Source: Ceratorhiza oryzae-sativae (lineage: Eukaryota > Basidiomycota > Agaricomycetes > Cantharellales > Ceratobasidiaceae). From it: a stretch of DNA of 64,000 bases. The stretch is taken from NCBI GenBank assembly GCA_030998015.1, contig JARWMV010000233.1:1860001-1924000 (forward strand), read 5' to 3'. The notes under the pieces were generated by a model. The model was given only the letters and a program-made list of their open reading frames with translations, ran no database searches and was not told the origin of the DNA. Below are positions 36,837 to 50,794 of the stretch, piece by piece (the stretch's first letter is position 1; every line of letters starts with the position of its first letter). Both the position numbers and the translations under genes were made by a program.

Positions 36837-38456
36837 ATGAAACGATTTGCTTGTGCGGTCTCTGCACTTGCCGCTGCTGGCTATGCAAGTGCCCAACAAG
36901 GCGCCTGGGCTCAGTGCGGTGGACAGGGTTGGACAGGTGCGTTGCTTTTGCGATCCCCTGTAAGGCACCCATAGGAAACCAAGTCATGCTTAGGAGGTAC
37001 CACCTGCGTATCCGGCTACGTCTGCACTTACTCCAACCCATGGTATTCGCAATGGTAGGGCGAGTTCATACTGAGTGGTTTCGACGTCTGAAGCTGTCCT
37101 GCTAGTATCCCCGGAACAGCCGCAACCACCACCACCACCACCACTACGTCGTCTCCTACGACCACTAAGGTCACGACGTCTACCACCAAGGCTTCTACTA
37201 CTACTACCAGTACCGCTCCGAGTGCTAGCTCTAGTATATGCCCTGGTAACCGCACAAAATTTACCTATTTTGGCGTCAATGAATCTTGTGCCGAGTTTGG
37301 AAATACGGCATGGCCTGGTACTCTTGGAAAGGACTATACTTGGCCTACTACCGACTCCGTTGATGTATGTGTGAACTCTTGCTTGATATATTATCTGACA
37401 AGTGGCGCGATTTTAGTACTTTTTGTCCAAAGGGATGAACACATTCCGCGTTGCCTTTTTAATGGAACGCATCTCTCCCCCTGCCAATGGTCTCACTGGC
37501 GCATTTGACCCAACCTACCTGGCTGGCCTCAAGACTATCGCGAGCTACATCACTAGTAAGGGAGGATACGCTGTCCTTGACCCGCATAAGTAAGTTGAAG
37601 TGCCTAACTCACCTAATGATGCACAACCTAATGCCTTGTGGTAGCTTCATGAGATACAATAACGGTATCATCTCTTCCACTACCGATTTCGCCACCTGGT
37701 GGAAGAACCTCGCAAACGAGTTTAAGAGTGATCCGAAAATCATCTTCGATATTATGAACGAGCCTCATGTGAGTACATCCAAAACACCCCATTCAACGGA
37801 GTATATTAACAGCCGTTTGTAGGACATGGATGTGGGACTAGTTTTTAGCCTCAACCAGGCTGCTGTCAATGCAATCCGCGCAGCGGGCGCCACAACTCAG
37901 CTCATTCTCGTCGAGGGAACCTCTTACAGTGGTGCTTGGAGTATGTCCTGGCTCACTCATCATTCTAACTGCCCACTCACGCCGCATTTACTCATAGCTT
38001 GGGTCTCTTCCGGGAACGGCGATGCCTTCAAGACCCTTAAGGATCCCAACAATAACATTGCCATCGAAATGCACCAGTATCTCGACTCTGATGGTTCCGG
38101 CACATCTGCTACTTGCGTTTCTTCGACCATCGCCGCAGAACGTCTTGCCGCTGCGACCAGCTGGCTCAAAGCCAACAACTTCAAGGGCTTTCTCGGTGAG
38201 ATTGGTGGTGGCTCCAATGACGTTTGCATTGCCGCTATCAAGGGAGGATTGTGTTCGCTGCAACAGAGCGGAGTATGGATTGGTGCGCTGTGGTGGGCTG
38301 CTGGTCCTTGGTGGGGAGAGTGAGTGTCTCCTGTTCGAAACTTTGACGCTTTCACTGATTACGACGCACTCTCGTAGCTACTTCCAGTCTATTGAACCCC
38401 CGAGCGGGCCAGCCGTCGCTCGCATCCTTCCCGAGGCGCTCTTGCCTTTCCTTTAG
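36837..38456 (+). CDS. Secreted GH5 endo-beta-1,4-glucanase with N-terminal CBM1
   Basis: ATG 36837 begins a signal peptide ([19 protein letters not shown]). The cellulose-binding module CBM1 follows: [15 protein letters not shown], then across an intron [20 protein letters not shown], with the usual four cysteines. A Thr/Ser-rich, probably O-glycosylated linker leads to the GH5 barrel: [26 protein letters not shown], then [10 protein letters not shown] (acid/base Glu in NEP), [27 protein letters not shown] (nucleophile Glu in GEIGG) and [13 protein letters not shown] before the end [10 protein letters not shown]. At least six short introns are present. Domain order and length fit fungal GH5 subfamily 5 enzymes that cut amorphous cellulose during plant cell-wall breakdown. 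Confidence 0.93.
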
Positions 38457-38835
38457 CCGGTTTGGTCAATGGTTGCTGATGTCACTTCTAACCACCTGTA
38501 CGCGTTGCACTCGTTTGGTCATTGACTAGATCGACTTGCAAATACATTTCATATTGCTACGTACGTCATGATATGATGGCTGAGTCGTGTTTCGGAGCCG
38601 AGTGAGAGGTTTATCACGTGCTGATCCACCTTATCTCGCTTGTGTGGGGTAAGATTGTCAATTCATGCATCTTCTCCCTGTAAAATTCTTCTGTCCTTGA
38701 GGATCATATCGCTTCAGCGCTCACGGGCTTAAATTCCCGTCACGCGATGGTTCTTGCTGTTGACCACGGTAGTCCCAAGCCTTCCCGACGGCCTCAGGCG
38801 TTTCAAAGTCCAACGCTCGAATTTCGTTAAAAGTC

Positions 38836-41380
38836 ATGAAAGACATCCCGGATAAAAGCCTGAACTTGGTGCATGTGGCAGCCGAATCGATCAAGGAGTC
38901 TCCTGACCACTCGAAAGAAGACTTGACATTTGAGAAACATCTTATCCGAAAGGTGAGATTGGGAGTCTCTTGAAAAGTGGGATGTTGAGTAACGAGTTTT
39001 CCTTAGGTGGACCTACACGTTTGTCCATGTAAGTCTGGGGTACGCCCATGATTGCTCGGTTCTAATTTGCCATTTTGTCCAGGGGTGATGTTGGTTTACC
39101 TGGTATCGTTTCTCGGTGAGCGACACGAACTTGTCAAACAACCCCAGCTCATACCATAATCCAAATCCTCTATCACAAGACCGAGTCAACATTGGGTGGG
39201 TATACAACGCTCCATTGCTTGGATACCTAAAATTCATCAGGTAAATGATTATTTAGGAATGCCCGATTGTATGGCTTGGAGGCGGATCTTGGAATGAAAG
39301 GATCGCAGTTCCAAACTGCTGTTAGTGTTTTGTTTGTAACTTACCTGGTAAGCTATGAAATGGGTAATTACTTATAATCGCTGCTAAGATGTCCCAATTC
39401 ACTAGCTATTTGAAGTTCCAAGCAATCTTGCAAGTGTCTTGGCGCCCTATCTATTTCGGTGTTTATGGCTAACATCGGTTAACATAGGTCATCAAAAAAC
39501 TTAGACCCTCGCGATACGGTAGGTTGCGATCAACTGGAATATAACGTTTATGACTAAATTCCTACCCACAGTGGCATTTATCACTTTCGCATGGGGAATA
39601 GTTGCAACCCTGACTGGAATCGTGCGATCGTACGGAGGCCTAATCGCGTGCCGCCTAATTCTCGGAGCTTTTGAGGCTGGGTTGTTGTAGGTCCCTTCTT
39701 CGGAGGCCTTGTGCAAGTCACTCATTCACGCTAGTCCCGGAATGGCTATATACCTTACATTTTGTGCGTGGCCTGATTTAACAGTCGCTACTCCACTTGT
39801 CAATCGTCAACCTGTTTGCAGGGTATACTCGTAAAGAGCTTGCCTTGCGCATTGGATATCTTTTTGTATCTTCTGCATTCGCTGGCGCTTTTGGGGTAGC
39901 TAAAATAGGCTTGTCACATTGCCGCCCTTCTAAAACAATCTCTAGGGTTTGCTAGCGACAGCAATCGGTCAAATGGATGGTGTAGCCGGACAGCGAGGGT
40001 CAGTTGTTGCCTCCTGCGTTCCTCTTGGGCATGATTTGACAGGATATTTCCAGGTGGCGTTGGATTCTCATCATTGAGTATATAATATAGACAATACGCG
40101 GTGATACCTCTACTGAGCAATGGTTACAGGGGCTTGCCATCGGTTGTGCTTGGTTGCTTGCTGCCATTTGTGCTCGCCGACAACCCAGACTCGGCCCGAT
40201 GGCTTACTCCAGAGGAAAAGGAATATATAAAGGCCCGCAAGCTGAGACAACAGGGAGAAAACGCTGAGGCGCAGAAGTTCCATTGGAATGACGTGCGCAA
40301 CTGCTTTAAAGATCCAAAAGTATATGCATTGTAAGGATCTCATATACCCGAGCCACTTACTTCACTCAGCAGAATACATCACTTGTAGTGCAGTAGGTCA
40401 ATTTGGATGCGACACTATGCTATATGGGTTCAGCACATTCCTGCCGACCATCATTCAACAGCTCGGCCGGTGGACAACTACGCAGACGCAACTGGTGAGA
40501 AGGGCCATTTCTATCAAACTTGTATTTTTTGATCCATCCCGAACCAGCTTACCGTACCATGTTATGCCCTGGTAAGTTGAGCTCCTATAAACACATGAGC
40601 ACTGATTGTGACCCGATCCTGCTAGGGTGCCATCACCTATTTGACTGTCGCGAAGCTGTCTGACAGATTTCAAGTGAGAGGCTGGTTTGCAGTGGCTGGA
40701 GGGTTGGTATCCATCATCGGATATATTATCTTGCTGGTACCTGCCTCGTCTGGAGTGGACTATCTCGGCTGCTTCTTTGTCGCGTGAGTGCGGTTTGTTC
40801 ACCGAGCCATTATGCTTCACCCAAGTAATCGAATCAAAATTTTAGGATGGGCTTATACGTACTTGTTGGGATTCCTTTGAGTTGGCTCCCAAATAATATT
40901 CCGCGTTACGGCAAACGTACGAGTGCTACTGGGCTTCAGCTGACGGTTGGAAACGCATCGGTTTGTCATTTATCATACGGCACACTAACAGCGCAGCTAA
41001 AGCTTCGCCTTTGAATCGAATGTACAGGGAGTAATGGCTCCGTTCTTGTACGTGACCCACGAGAAGCCAAGATATATCCGCGGACATGCAGTGAGCCTGG
41101 CGATGGTGGCCTTCGCGGTCTGTGTGTATGCATCCCTTATTGTAAGCGAAACTTGTGGTTTCAACTCTTAGATTTATAACAATAATCTCACAGATCGTTT
41201 ACTCGACCCTGAATGCACGAAGAGACCGAGGCGATGAAGATGAGAAAATGCGGGGCAAAACCGAAGAGCAGATTGACGAGATGGGCGATGACTCGCCGCG
41301 TTTTAGGTTCGTGGCCTTGCTGACTGAGTGGGTTCTTAGTATTACTAAAAGATAACTATTTCCGCAGGTTCATTACATGA
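38836..41380 (+). CDS. MFS transporter of the anion:cation symporter (Dal5/Tna1-like) family
   Basis: The N-terminal exon reads MKDIPDKSLNLVHVAAES... and HLIRKVDLHVCP. Splicing gives the family hallmark VYLVSFLDRVNIGNARLYGLEADLGM, then FITFAWGIVATLTGIVRSYGG and RLILGAFEAGLFPGMAIYLTF, the latter joined by a GTAGGT intron. Next come YTRKELALRIGYLFVSSAFAGAFG, GLLATAIGQMDGVAGQRG, WRWILIIEG and NPDSARWLTPEEKEYIKARK. The second half has FGCDTMLYGFSTFLPTIIQQLG, further membrane helices and VGNASGVMAPFLYVTHEKPRY. A cytoplasmic acidic tail ends PRFRFIT* at 41380. Known members carry allantoate, nicotinate, pantothenate or similar organic anions; the substrate here is not determinable. The gene is heavily intron-split. 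Confidence 0.88.
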
Positions 41381-43523
41381 CCACACCATACCTTTAAATC
41401 ATTGGGTCATCGTGCCTTTGGAACTGTAGCATTCAACATAACAGAAGGTCTCGGATGTAGATATCCAGGTTGCCCTTGAATCGACTGCTATGGTGCCGAC
41501 GTAGTATTGGAATTTTGAAGATCTCGTCCCCAGCCTTTGGCGCTTTCAATGAGGAGCCACCGTCATTTAATCCGTTCCCGGTAGTCATGCTTTACGGATA
41601 CAAGCGCGGGGCTGCTACAAGAGACTTTAAACGATACTACCCTGTCCTTTGGTGAAAATACCGGCCTGTCGTCGCTTTAGGTTTAAGCCCCTACGTATTG
41701 TCTCACCATTAGAAGTGCGCCAATGCACCCAGGCACTCGACCCATATCAGCACGGGCTACAATAAGTATACGAGCTCCACCTGAACCACCACGAGACTTA
41801 CCGTCATCATTAACCCGCAGACTTTCCTCATTAGATTTTTGTTTGCTGACCTCGTCAAAGCCTGGGTATTCAGCGGCTGAATAATGGCCGAAACTGTTAT
41901 CCGCAAGGAAGCAAAAATTTAATCGGGGCGCCTGGTGGGAATAATCACCACAGTTTACACGACTATGCTGGCCGTATCACCGCGGTATGGTACATCGTGC
42001 AATAGAACGTCCTATTGGACGCGTTGTAGAACTCGGATAGTCCTATGCCTCGTTGTGTCTCCAGCGCCCACTATTGCAACGTAAAACAAAATTCATGAAG
42101 CTGCTCGCAGGTCACACAGCATTTAGGGGGGGTATACGCGTATGGAGAAATGCAACGCTTTGAACCCCCGTCATTGAAACTTTTCCACCAGATTCTTGGC
42201 GGTCGCTACCTGGAAGGATGCAGGACACAAGGATCCATACATTCACGACCTCCAGATTGACCGCGAAGATCGGATCACACAGCATAGACCCGCCGCTATC
42301 ACCCAAATCGAGAGGGATAAAAGGACGCATACATGTCATTTCCAGAGCGTTTGCAGTTTCGCGATACCAAAACGGGCGAGCGTCAACATGTCACGTTGCG
42401 GTTGTGCAGGGGTTCTCGCTGTCTGATGAATTGGACATGGTTGTTTTAGAGCTCGGCTCACTGTTTTCTGATCTAATCTGTTATTCACTTATGAGAGAAT
42501 GGAAAATTTATTACCCCCTAGCCGAGTGGGCGACTCTGTTATGCGTGTGCGAGCGAGATAAACGCATACAGCCAACGCTGTAAGCACCAGTGTAGTCGGA
42601 ACGGGGTATCTCGACATCGGACGTGGACACTCCCCAAAGAGCATTTACCTCCTCGCCAAAATCCCACCCAGCTACCCCGACTCGCTGTATTCCATGGCTC
42701 CTGACATTCGACCCGCCGTGTTTGGTTCGACGAATGGGTCAAGGCGTGTGGGCTGTACGATGCATACAGCATTCGCTGGTTGACGGACACTTGGTTTCCT
42801 GGGTACTCCGTTCGCAAGAACGGAGAGTTTACTGGGAGCTATATGGCATCGGACTTTGAGGAATGGGTGCCCGATGAAGGGGAGCGGAGTGCGTCGACCA
42901 CTTTGGGTACTGTTCACGGAGTGAGCGAATGCTCGGGAACTTGGTTGTATCAAAGTCGGACGTGTCACTCTCCTCGAGACGGACGTATAGCAGATGCAGA
43001 TTAAATGCCACAATACATGTTTGCTTGCAAGACGAGCCGAGGCATAGTTGAACATAAGACTACACTGATATATTCATGAACCTAATTCGCAAGTTCAACG
43101 CATCTCCAAGCGCTTGTACTCTCTGACAATATAGCACCATCGTAATCGTCAGGGGTATCATCAATCCGATGAATCCCATATCGAGTAAATTTGCGGGTGT
43201 ATGCACCTCGGGAAGGAATTAGCCAACGCACTCCATATCGCAACATAATCATCCATTAACAACCGATAAATACCAAAAAACACGTTTGGCCAGTGATTCA
43301 TACACGATACGATACATTTGATTCGAGACAAGAGGTTAAATGTAAGAGTGAATGTGCCTATGCGAAATCAGAACCATGATCATGAGGTCAAAACGAAATG
43401 AGATAAAGAGAAAAAGAGAGAGAGAAAAGGAGCCGCCTCCGGGGCAAGAAAGGGAGAGGCATACGAGTTTTGAAGAAGCGCATATAGATGTACATCACCG
43501 GACCCCGATCCGAATCATAACAT
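41381..43523. other. Gene-poor DNA with a possible coding remnant (42580-43005)
   Basis: Most of the stretch shows nothing. Between about 42580 and 43005 (+) two overlapping frames look coding-like: YLLAKIPPSYPDSLYSMAPD, then in another frame WFDEWVKACGLYDAYSIRWL and ASDFEEWVPDEGERS. They could be two exons or a frameshifted remnant of a gene I do not recognise. No start or end can be fixed. Confidence 0.3.
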
Positions 43524-45393
43524 TTACGAAGTCGAAGCAGATGCGGACGCAGGTCCACGGACGACCGCAACTACCACACTGATATCTATTCTCGCCTCAT
43601 CAGCCATCCAGAAACACAAACCCAACACGAACAAAGCTCACCATCAGTCTTGCCACCCATGAACTGGATGCCCGCTGCACGTGCCCGGACACCAAACGGC
43701 ACGTCCGCATTCCCTCGGGCAGCCTCCTTGGCCCGTCGTGCAAGGGCCTGGGCGATTTGTTGCGATTCCCCGATTGGTCCACCGGGTTGCGCCGCCGCGG
43801 CTGCATCGGCCTTGCTATCCGACTCGACGGATAGCTTCATCTCGGCAGCTGCTTTCTCGCCCACATCAGCGGTCGGTTTCCGAGCCGATTTTCTGTCCAC
43901 CCCGGTGGCTCTTGCCTTATCCGCTCCAGCATCCTTGGCCACATCCGCTGCGACCTCTGACGCACTCGCCCGGACACACCGCTCCACCACACCCAACACT
44001 TCCTCGTCCCACAGATTATCTCCCAATCCGTCGCTCGCGAGGATGACGATATCGCCAGGCACGACGCGTTCGGTGATCAGCTGAGCATCGGCTCGAGGCG
44101 TGGTCGAGCTGTGCGGACCGAGTTGGTACGGAAAGTTGAACTAGGCGATAACCCACGTGTCAGCGGTTGATGTACAGGGTAGAAACCGAAATGGGTCAAC
44201 GCGGCACCAAGCGAGACCAGGGCTGAGGCGAGTGATGTACAAGCAACAAGAGACTCACGCTATGCTGCATTTCCTCACTCCGGACCACAAACTTTCCGTC
44301 TCTGACCACGGCGAGCATACAATCTCCCAAATGGGCCACGCTCAACTCGCCATCGCGCAACACGGCGACAAGAGCCGTACTCGATCCGGCCGTGCCCGTC
44401 GCTCTAAACGTCGCAACGGTACGTTCGTACGCCGCATTAAGGGCCTCGAGCGGGGAAGGTGGTGGAGGCGGCTGATCATTTATAGACATGGACGACAGCG
44501 CGTCGGCTAATTGACTCGAGTGTAATGATGATGACTCGCCCGCGGCCGGCTTTCGCGGTGTTTCGGGTGGAGTCGGGTATGCCGCGGCGGCTTGTTTCGA
44601 TGTGCTCGATTCGGCGGCCTGTTGTTGCAATGTTGATAATGACGACGGGTGGACAAATTCACTGGCGCAGTTGTGCATCAACATGCGCGCAAACCGGGCC
44701 GAGTCGGCGTGTGCATGATGAGCCCAGCCACCCACGCCGTCCGCCACACCAAGCGCGTCCTGTGTATCCATAAGCCTCCCAAAAATCTCAAAAAATTGAA
44801 ATAAAATTAAAAAAACGCACCGGTCGGACGAAATAACTATCCTCTCCGACCTGGACCGAGAGTCCCAAGTCCTCGTTGGCCATGGCTGACCGACGTTTCG
44901 CTTTGGATTTCGGAATGCCAAACGCGCCGCACTCGAAACTCCAGGGCACCTCGTTCTCGACTCGAGGTTCTGGCACGGGCTGTTTCTCCTGTGGTGGTGG
45001 TGACTTGATGACGTCCCACGGTCCAGGACCAATGTCGATGCCGAGCGCGAGCGGGAACCATGAGGCGTCGGGTGGGGGACATAACCACAGTGGCGGAGGG
45101 AGTGTATACGTCGGCGTCGAGCCGGGTACCCACGGTGTCTGCGCGGCAAACGGTGCCGGTGCGTACGACGACGTGAGGGTCGTCGCGGGCGATCCCGGCG
45201 ACTGCTCGCTCTGCGAGTGCTGGCCCGGCTGCTGGTAGGGGAGTTTTCGGGGCGAGGGACGGGGCGAGTGGGAAACGTCGAATACGAGGTAGGGAGAGTA
45301 GTAGTTCTGGGCGATGACGGGCGAGGCCGAGGTGTAGAGCTGTCTCGTCCGCTGGCGCGAGATGACCGCTGCTGTCTTTAGGTGCTGGTTCAT
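43524..45393 (-). CDS. PTC7: PP2C-type Ser/Thr phosphatase, Ptc7/PPTC7-like (probably mitochondrial)
   Basis: The chosen ATG (45393, MNQHLKTAAVISRQRTRQLYTSAS) gives an Arg/Ser/Thr-rich, acid-free N-terminus like a mitochondrial targeting peptide. The frame extends upstream, but that part is low-complexity. After a Pro-rich segment come EDSYFVRP, then DALGVADGVGGWA (the metal-binding DG of PP2C), RFARMLMHNC, TGTAGSSTALVAVLRDGELSVAHLGDC and GDIVILASDGLGDNLWD (second metal Asp). A final intron joins QFMGGKTD to DISVVVAVVRGPA. The family includes yeast Ptc7 and human PPTC7. A Ser/Thr/Lys-rich insertion sits between the middle blocks (SSTSKQAAAAYPTPPETPRK), and an Ala/Lys-rich one follows the DGLGDN motif. 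Confidence 0.88.
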
Positions 45394-46116
45394 CTTGGTT
45401 GGGATGAATCGATGGGGGCAGGCGACGGGAGACCTTGTGAGTGTGTGAGCGTGTTGAGTCCACACGGGCTGTGATGCACCAACCACGAGGGCACAGCAAA
45501 TCAAATCAAACTTGCAATACTCGCAGTGACGACGTCCTTTCTTTGGATCTCCGGTCCAGTGTCTCGTTGTCGTCGGCGGCAGTCGAATGAGGCAGTTGGT
45601 CGACGTCTGCGAGCTTGAGCACACAAACGACGACAGCAAGCAGCAAGCGACAGAGTGGGGGGGAGGGCGGGACTCAGGGGTCAACGCGGGGGTGTGGTGG
45701 GAGGACTGGAGCTGGCTCTCGTCTCGGTCACCCCGATACAGCGCTGATATCAATTTGTTTTGACCCCGGGTTATAATGGCGATCGGCGCTTGTCGCCTTG
45801 ATATTCAGCAGACAAAACTTTCAGCCAATCGGCGCCCGTCATTCTCGCAGTTGCCCCTGTCGCCTGACCCCGCTGCTATTAAATCCATCTGGGCGCGGTA
45901 TGATGGAACACTCTTAGGATGGGTGGCTGCGATGGAAGAACAGCCCATATGGATATCTCCTACGACCTTGCATTGGCTACTACTCTATCGTACAACACTG
46001 CCCTCCTGCCTACCCCCCTCTCGGCCCGGAAGGATCACTGATAGATAAAGTTGTATCTGCGTGACAGATATATAAGTTTCCCGCTCCACCTGTCTATATC
46101 CACAACGCAAAACGAC

Positions 46117-47427
<1,311 letters not shown>

Positions 47428-48207
47428 TTTGGAGCGGTCGGAAGACACAGGTCGATGTGGCGAGAAACAACAAGACGCGCGTGGCCCTTTCGTCTTAGGT
47501 AATGATGTCACTGTTTCCATATTGGGGTTGCGTGGCGCTTCTTGCAGTTCAACAACGATGCCCGATGGGAGCTCCCGATATCGAGCGACTGAACAGAGCC
47601 AGAGACACATCTCAGAGAACTATGTCCATGCTGCGGGTTTTTCATAGAGTAAAGCTATCTGAGTCGATGCACTTCTTCGTGTAATTCATTGAGGATTCAC
47701 AAGCGACACCACAGAGATTACACATGGCCTTTGCATTCTGTGGGCCGCTTGGGAACCGAGAGACCCAGGATAGAACGTGCGTAACGCTTAACCCGTTGCC
47801 TGATACGCAACTTCGATCGGCCTACTTTAGCCTACCCGATCTCTTGACCCACACGCCTAGTTTCACAGCGTTTATCATTCCCGCCTCCAACCGGCCACAC
47901 AAACTCCAAAAATACTATCGCTCATGCTCTTCGGCGAGCTTTAACACATACACGCAGACCTAATTTGACGCTTCTTCTCTTCTCGGTTCTTCCAACGTGC
48001 TCCCCGACCACGCGCAAATGTCTCGCGTATCTTTAGATCTATGCTTCGGTTCGTATGCACCACACCACTCGAACGCGGATTTTGCGGCAGATGACAAGCT
48101 GCGGAGCGCATTCTTCGATAGTGGGAGCTATGCTCGCCCATGCGGAATAAGTATATAATAACTATCTGAGCTCCTTGGTTCCTCTCCAGCGCCTGAACAA
48201 AACACAA
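47428..48207. promoter_or_regulatory. Divergent promoter region between NUDT21 and the nuclease gene
   Basis: About 780 nt between two oppositely oriented start codons. The short frames present have no recognisable motif. No specific element was identified. Confidence 0.4.
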
Positions 48208-49329
48208 ATGCGCACCTCGATCATTCTCCTCCCCATTCTCTCTCTCACACCTAGCGCATTAGCTTGGGGAGCACTCGGCCACCGTACCGTAGCCCTCGTC
48301 GCCCAAAACTACCTCTCGTCTGCGACTCAGTCTTGGGTCAGCAGCATCCTCGGCGATACGCTCGTCAACGTTGCGACTTGGGCAGACGACTATCGATCCA
48401 CGACGGCCGGCAAGTTCAGTTCCGGGTTTCATTATATCGATGCACAGGACAGCCCGCCTTCGAGCTGTTCAGTCAGTTATTCGAGGGATTGTGCGGGTGG
48501 TTGTATCGTTAGTGCCATGTAAGTTATTTATACACCGATCCACGACGGCAAGACTCATGATTTGAACCCATAGCACGAACTATGTGAGTGACAAGAGCCC
48601 GTGTCTTGACATTTGCCCAATGAACCCGAGCGTTTCAGACTTCCCGAGTTCAACAAACCTCTCTTTCCGCCTCGGAGCGCGCCATCGCTCTCAAATTTAT
48701 CACTCACTTTCTCGGAGACGTAACTCAACCCCTGCATGACGAAAACTATAAGACCGGCGGAAACGGCGTTTCTGTCCTCTGGAACGGAGCCACCACCAAT
48801 TTGCACTCTGGTACGCTCTCTTGCTCACACCCTAAACACCTACGCCAACCTCATGGTCTAGTTTGGGATACATCGATCCCCGAAAAATACGTCGGTGGAA
48901 ACACGATCGCATATGCTACGACCTGGGCCAACCAGATTATTGCCAAGCTCGCGACTGGTGGAGCTTATGCAAGCTCCAAAGCTTCGTGGCTATCGTGTGT
49001 TAACCCCAGCACTGCCCAGGTTTGTACACTCTTTGGTCAAAAGAATATCCCAACGCTAATGAATTTACAATGCAGACCTGTTCCCTAGCGTGGGCTTCAG
49101 ACGCAAATGTTATCGTATGCTCATACGTTCTCAAGTCGGACCCGAGTGGTCAAGAACTCAGCACCACGTATTATACCGGAGCACTGCCTTTGGTAGAGCA
49201 ACAAATTGCCAAAGGTGGGTCTGCGGTCTTCGATGTGGTAGTGCTATTCTTGCTTACTTTTTGCGGCCAGGTGGTATCCGCCTTGCAGCATACTTGAACA
49301 CAATTGTTACTGGAAGCTCCGGATTCTGA
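48208..49329 (+). CDS. Secreted S1/P1-type zinc nuclease
   Basis: MRTSIILLPILSLTPSALA is a signal peptide; the mature protein starts WGALGHRTVALVAQNYL, where the N-terminal Trp and the following His are zinc ligands in this family. Then come VATWADDYRSTTAGKFSSGFHYIDA, CAGGCIVSAI, and after an intron ALKFITHFLGDVTQPLHDEN with the GDxxQPLH zinc site, and NGVSVLWNGATTNLHSVWD. The C-terminal part has IPEKYVGGNTIAYA and ends IRLAAYLNTIVTGSSGF* at 49329. Four short introns are present. Such enzymes degrade single-stranded DNA and RNA for phosphate and nitrogen scavenging and are secreted by saprotrophs and pathogens. Length (about 300 residues) is normal. Confidence 0.92.
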
Positions 49330-49802
49330 ATCTGAATGTTTGTTCTATGTTTCTTGAACTTTTCAGTTGAATCTACATCTTAGTGGTCCCAAAAGGCCAG
49401 GTGCTTCGCCCATATATTCTTATCGATCCACAACTTCCTCTCCAACAGAGTCGATTCAGCCCCTATCGAATCCTACAACTCACCCCTATTTGAAATGCCA
49501 GCCAAACAAAGGCGCAAGCACTTTCCAACTTGAGCTTGATCGACCGGACCACGATAAAGATCATAGTGTCCAGACTCCAACCCAATCAGAGAGCCGGTCC
49601 AATTCATTCCGCAGCCATGATGGTCTATTTTTTTCACAAAAACATTCGACCAACCTGGGAAAACGGGCAGTCTGGTAAGCCTTATTGATTGCTCTTTCTC
49701 ATGCGACTGGACCCGCATGCGGATGTAAAGGTAGGCCCACCGCCATAAAGCACTGTTCACTATACCACCACAACCTATTATTTCCTTCCACATTCCTCTC
49801 TT
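49330..49802. other. Intergenic or unresolved 5' exons
   Basis: About 470 nt. It holds the nuclease 3' UTR and perhaps upstream exons of the orphan gene that follows (for example a frame starting MMVYFFHKNIRPTWENGQ near 49618). Nothing here is secure. Confidence 0.3.
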
Positions 49803-50603
49803 ATGGTCCCCCAAAGCCAGTCTATTACTCCCAACTCCAAGCTGCTTGGCCGACGGGTTACTTCTGGCCCATCAATGGTTCAAAGTGCGGATGCTCAGGT
49901 AGGCCGACTCTCACCACGAATGGCTAGTATTAAGTGAGCATTAGGCTCCCAACGGTAGCCTATACGTCTATGATGGAATACCCCCTCCTTATTCTCCTTG
50001 GATCGGAGACGACAGAAATCACAAGCCCCAGATTGTTTACTCGACTCGCGTTCCTCTCCCGCATCTCAAGGACACTGAGCCACTATATTCGGAGACTCTC
50101 TACGAGGCAGTTCCCACCACACAACGAAGCAATACATCCCACCCTCGTGCTAACTTCCGTTCTCCAGTAGGGCCTATTGCATCCTCACTACGCGATATAA
50201 ATATCTCACCTCACCCTTGTAGTTGTCTGGTGATAGTGCACAACCTAAGATCAACTTCGTGCGTATAAAGTTCCCAGTCGCACCACCAACTGAAGAAGAA
50301 AAGGTTCTTATCCGTGGGCGCCCATCCATTATCAATCGAGGCCCGTGCGATGTGGCACACTTTACGGCTGTTCAGGAATTTGCCAATTACGCCCGGGCCA
50401 AAACACTAGTCGAGCGTGGCTGCATCCAATTACAACAGAGCGCCTCGGTTCTCCTCAACGGCGGGGGTGGATATGAACCAACGACGCATAGAGAGAGGTT
50501 ATCTTCCGGCTCGAATAGTTCCGCGAGGGTAGCAGTGAATGGACTTTTGTTTCAGGACAGAACGGGCAGCTCGCCAAGCTACTTTGGATACCGATGGTTT
50601 TGA
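49803..50603 (+). CDS. Orphan protein, about 230 residues
   Basis: Three exons join in frame: MVPQSQSITPNSKLLGRR...VQSADAQ (from 49803); then, after a 46-nt intron (49899-49944), APNGSLYVYDGIPPPYSPW...PRANFRSP; then, after a 52-nt intron (gtaggg...cttgtag), LSGDSAQPKINFVRIKFPV and a well-formed segment EEEKVLIRGRPSIINRGPC, DVAHFTAVQEFANYARAK. The stop is at 50603. Upstream exons cannot be excluded. I do not recognise the family. The mixed charged and aromatic composition and clean splice sites favour a real gene. Confidence 0.45.
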
Positions 50604-50794
50604 CAGCTTGTTGGACGAGACAACGTTCTCGTGGCTGCACTGGATCGCGATATTCACCAATTTTGTAACTCCCTATGTTCCAATATACCTGTATGCATTT
50701 TATGTATAACACTGTACGTCACGCTGTACTCCATTGCTGTAGACACAATGAAGAGCTATATTAGCGCGTGTTTAAACAATAAAATAAAAATGAT

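Noticed and set aside
41155..41355. Separate small gene at the 3' end of the transporter
   Set aside because: It is the terminal cytoplasmic exon region of the MFS transporter (TLNARRDRGDEDEKMRG...).
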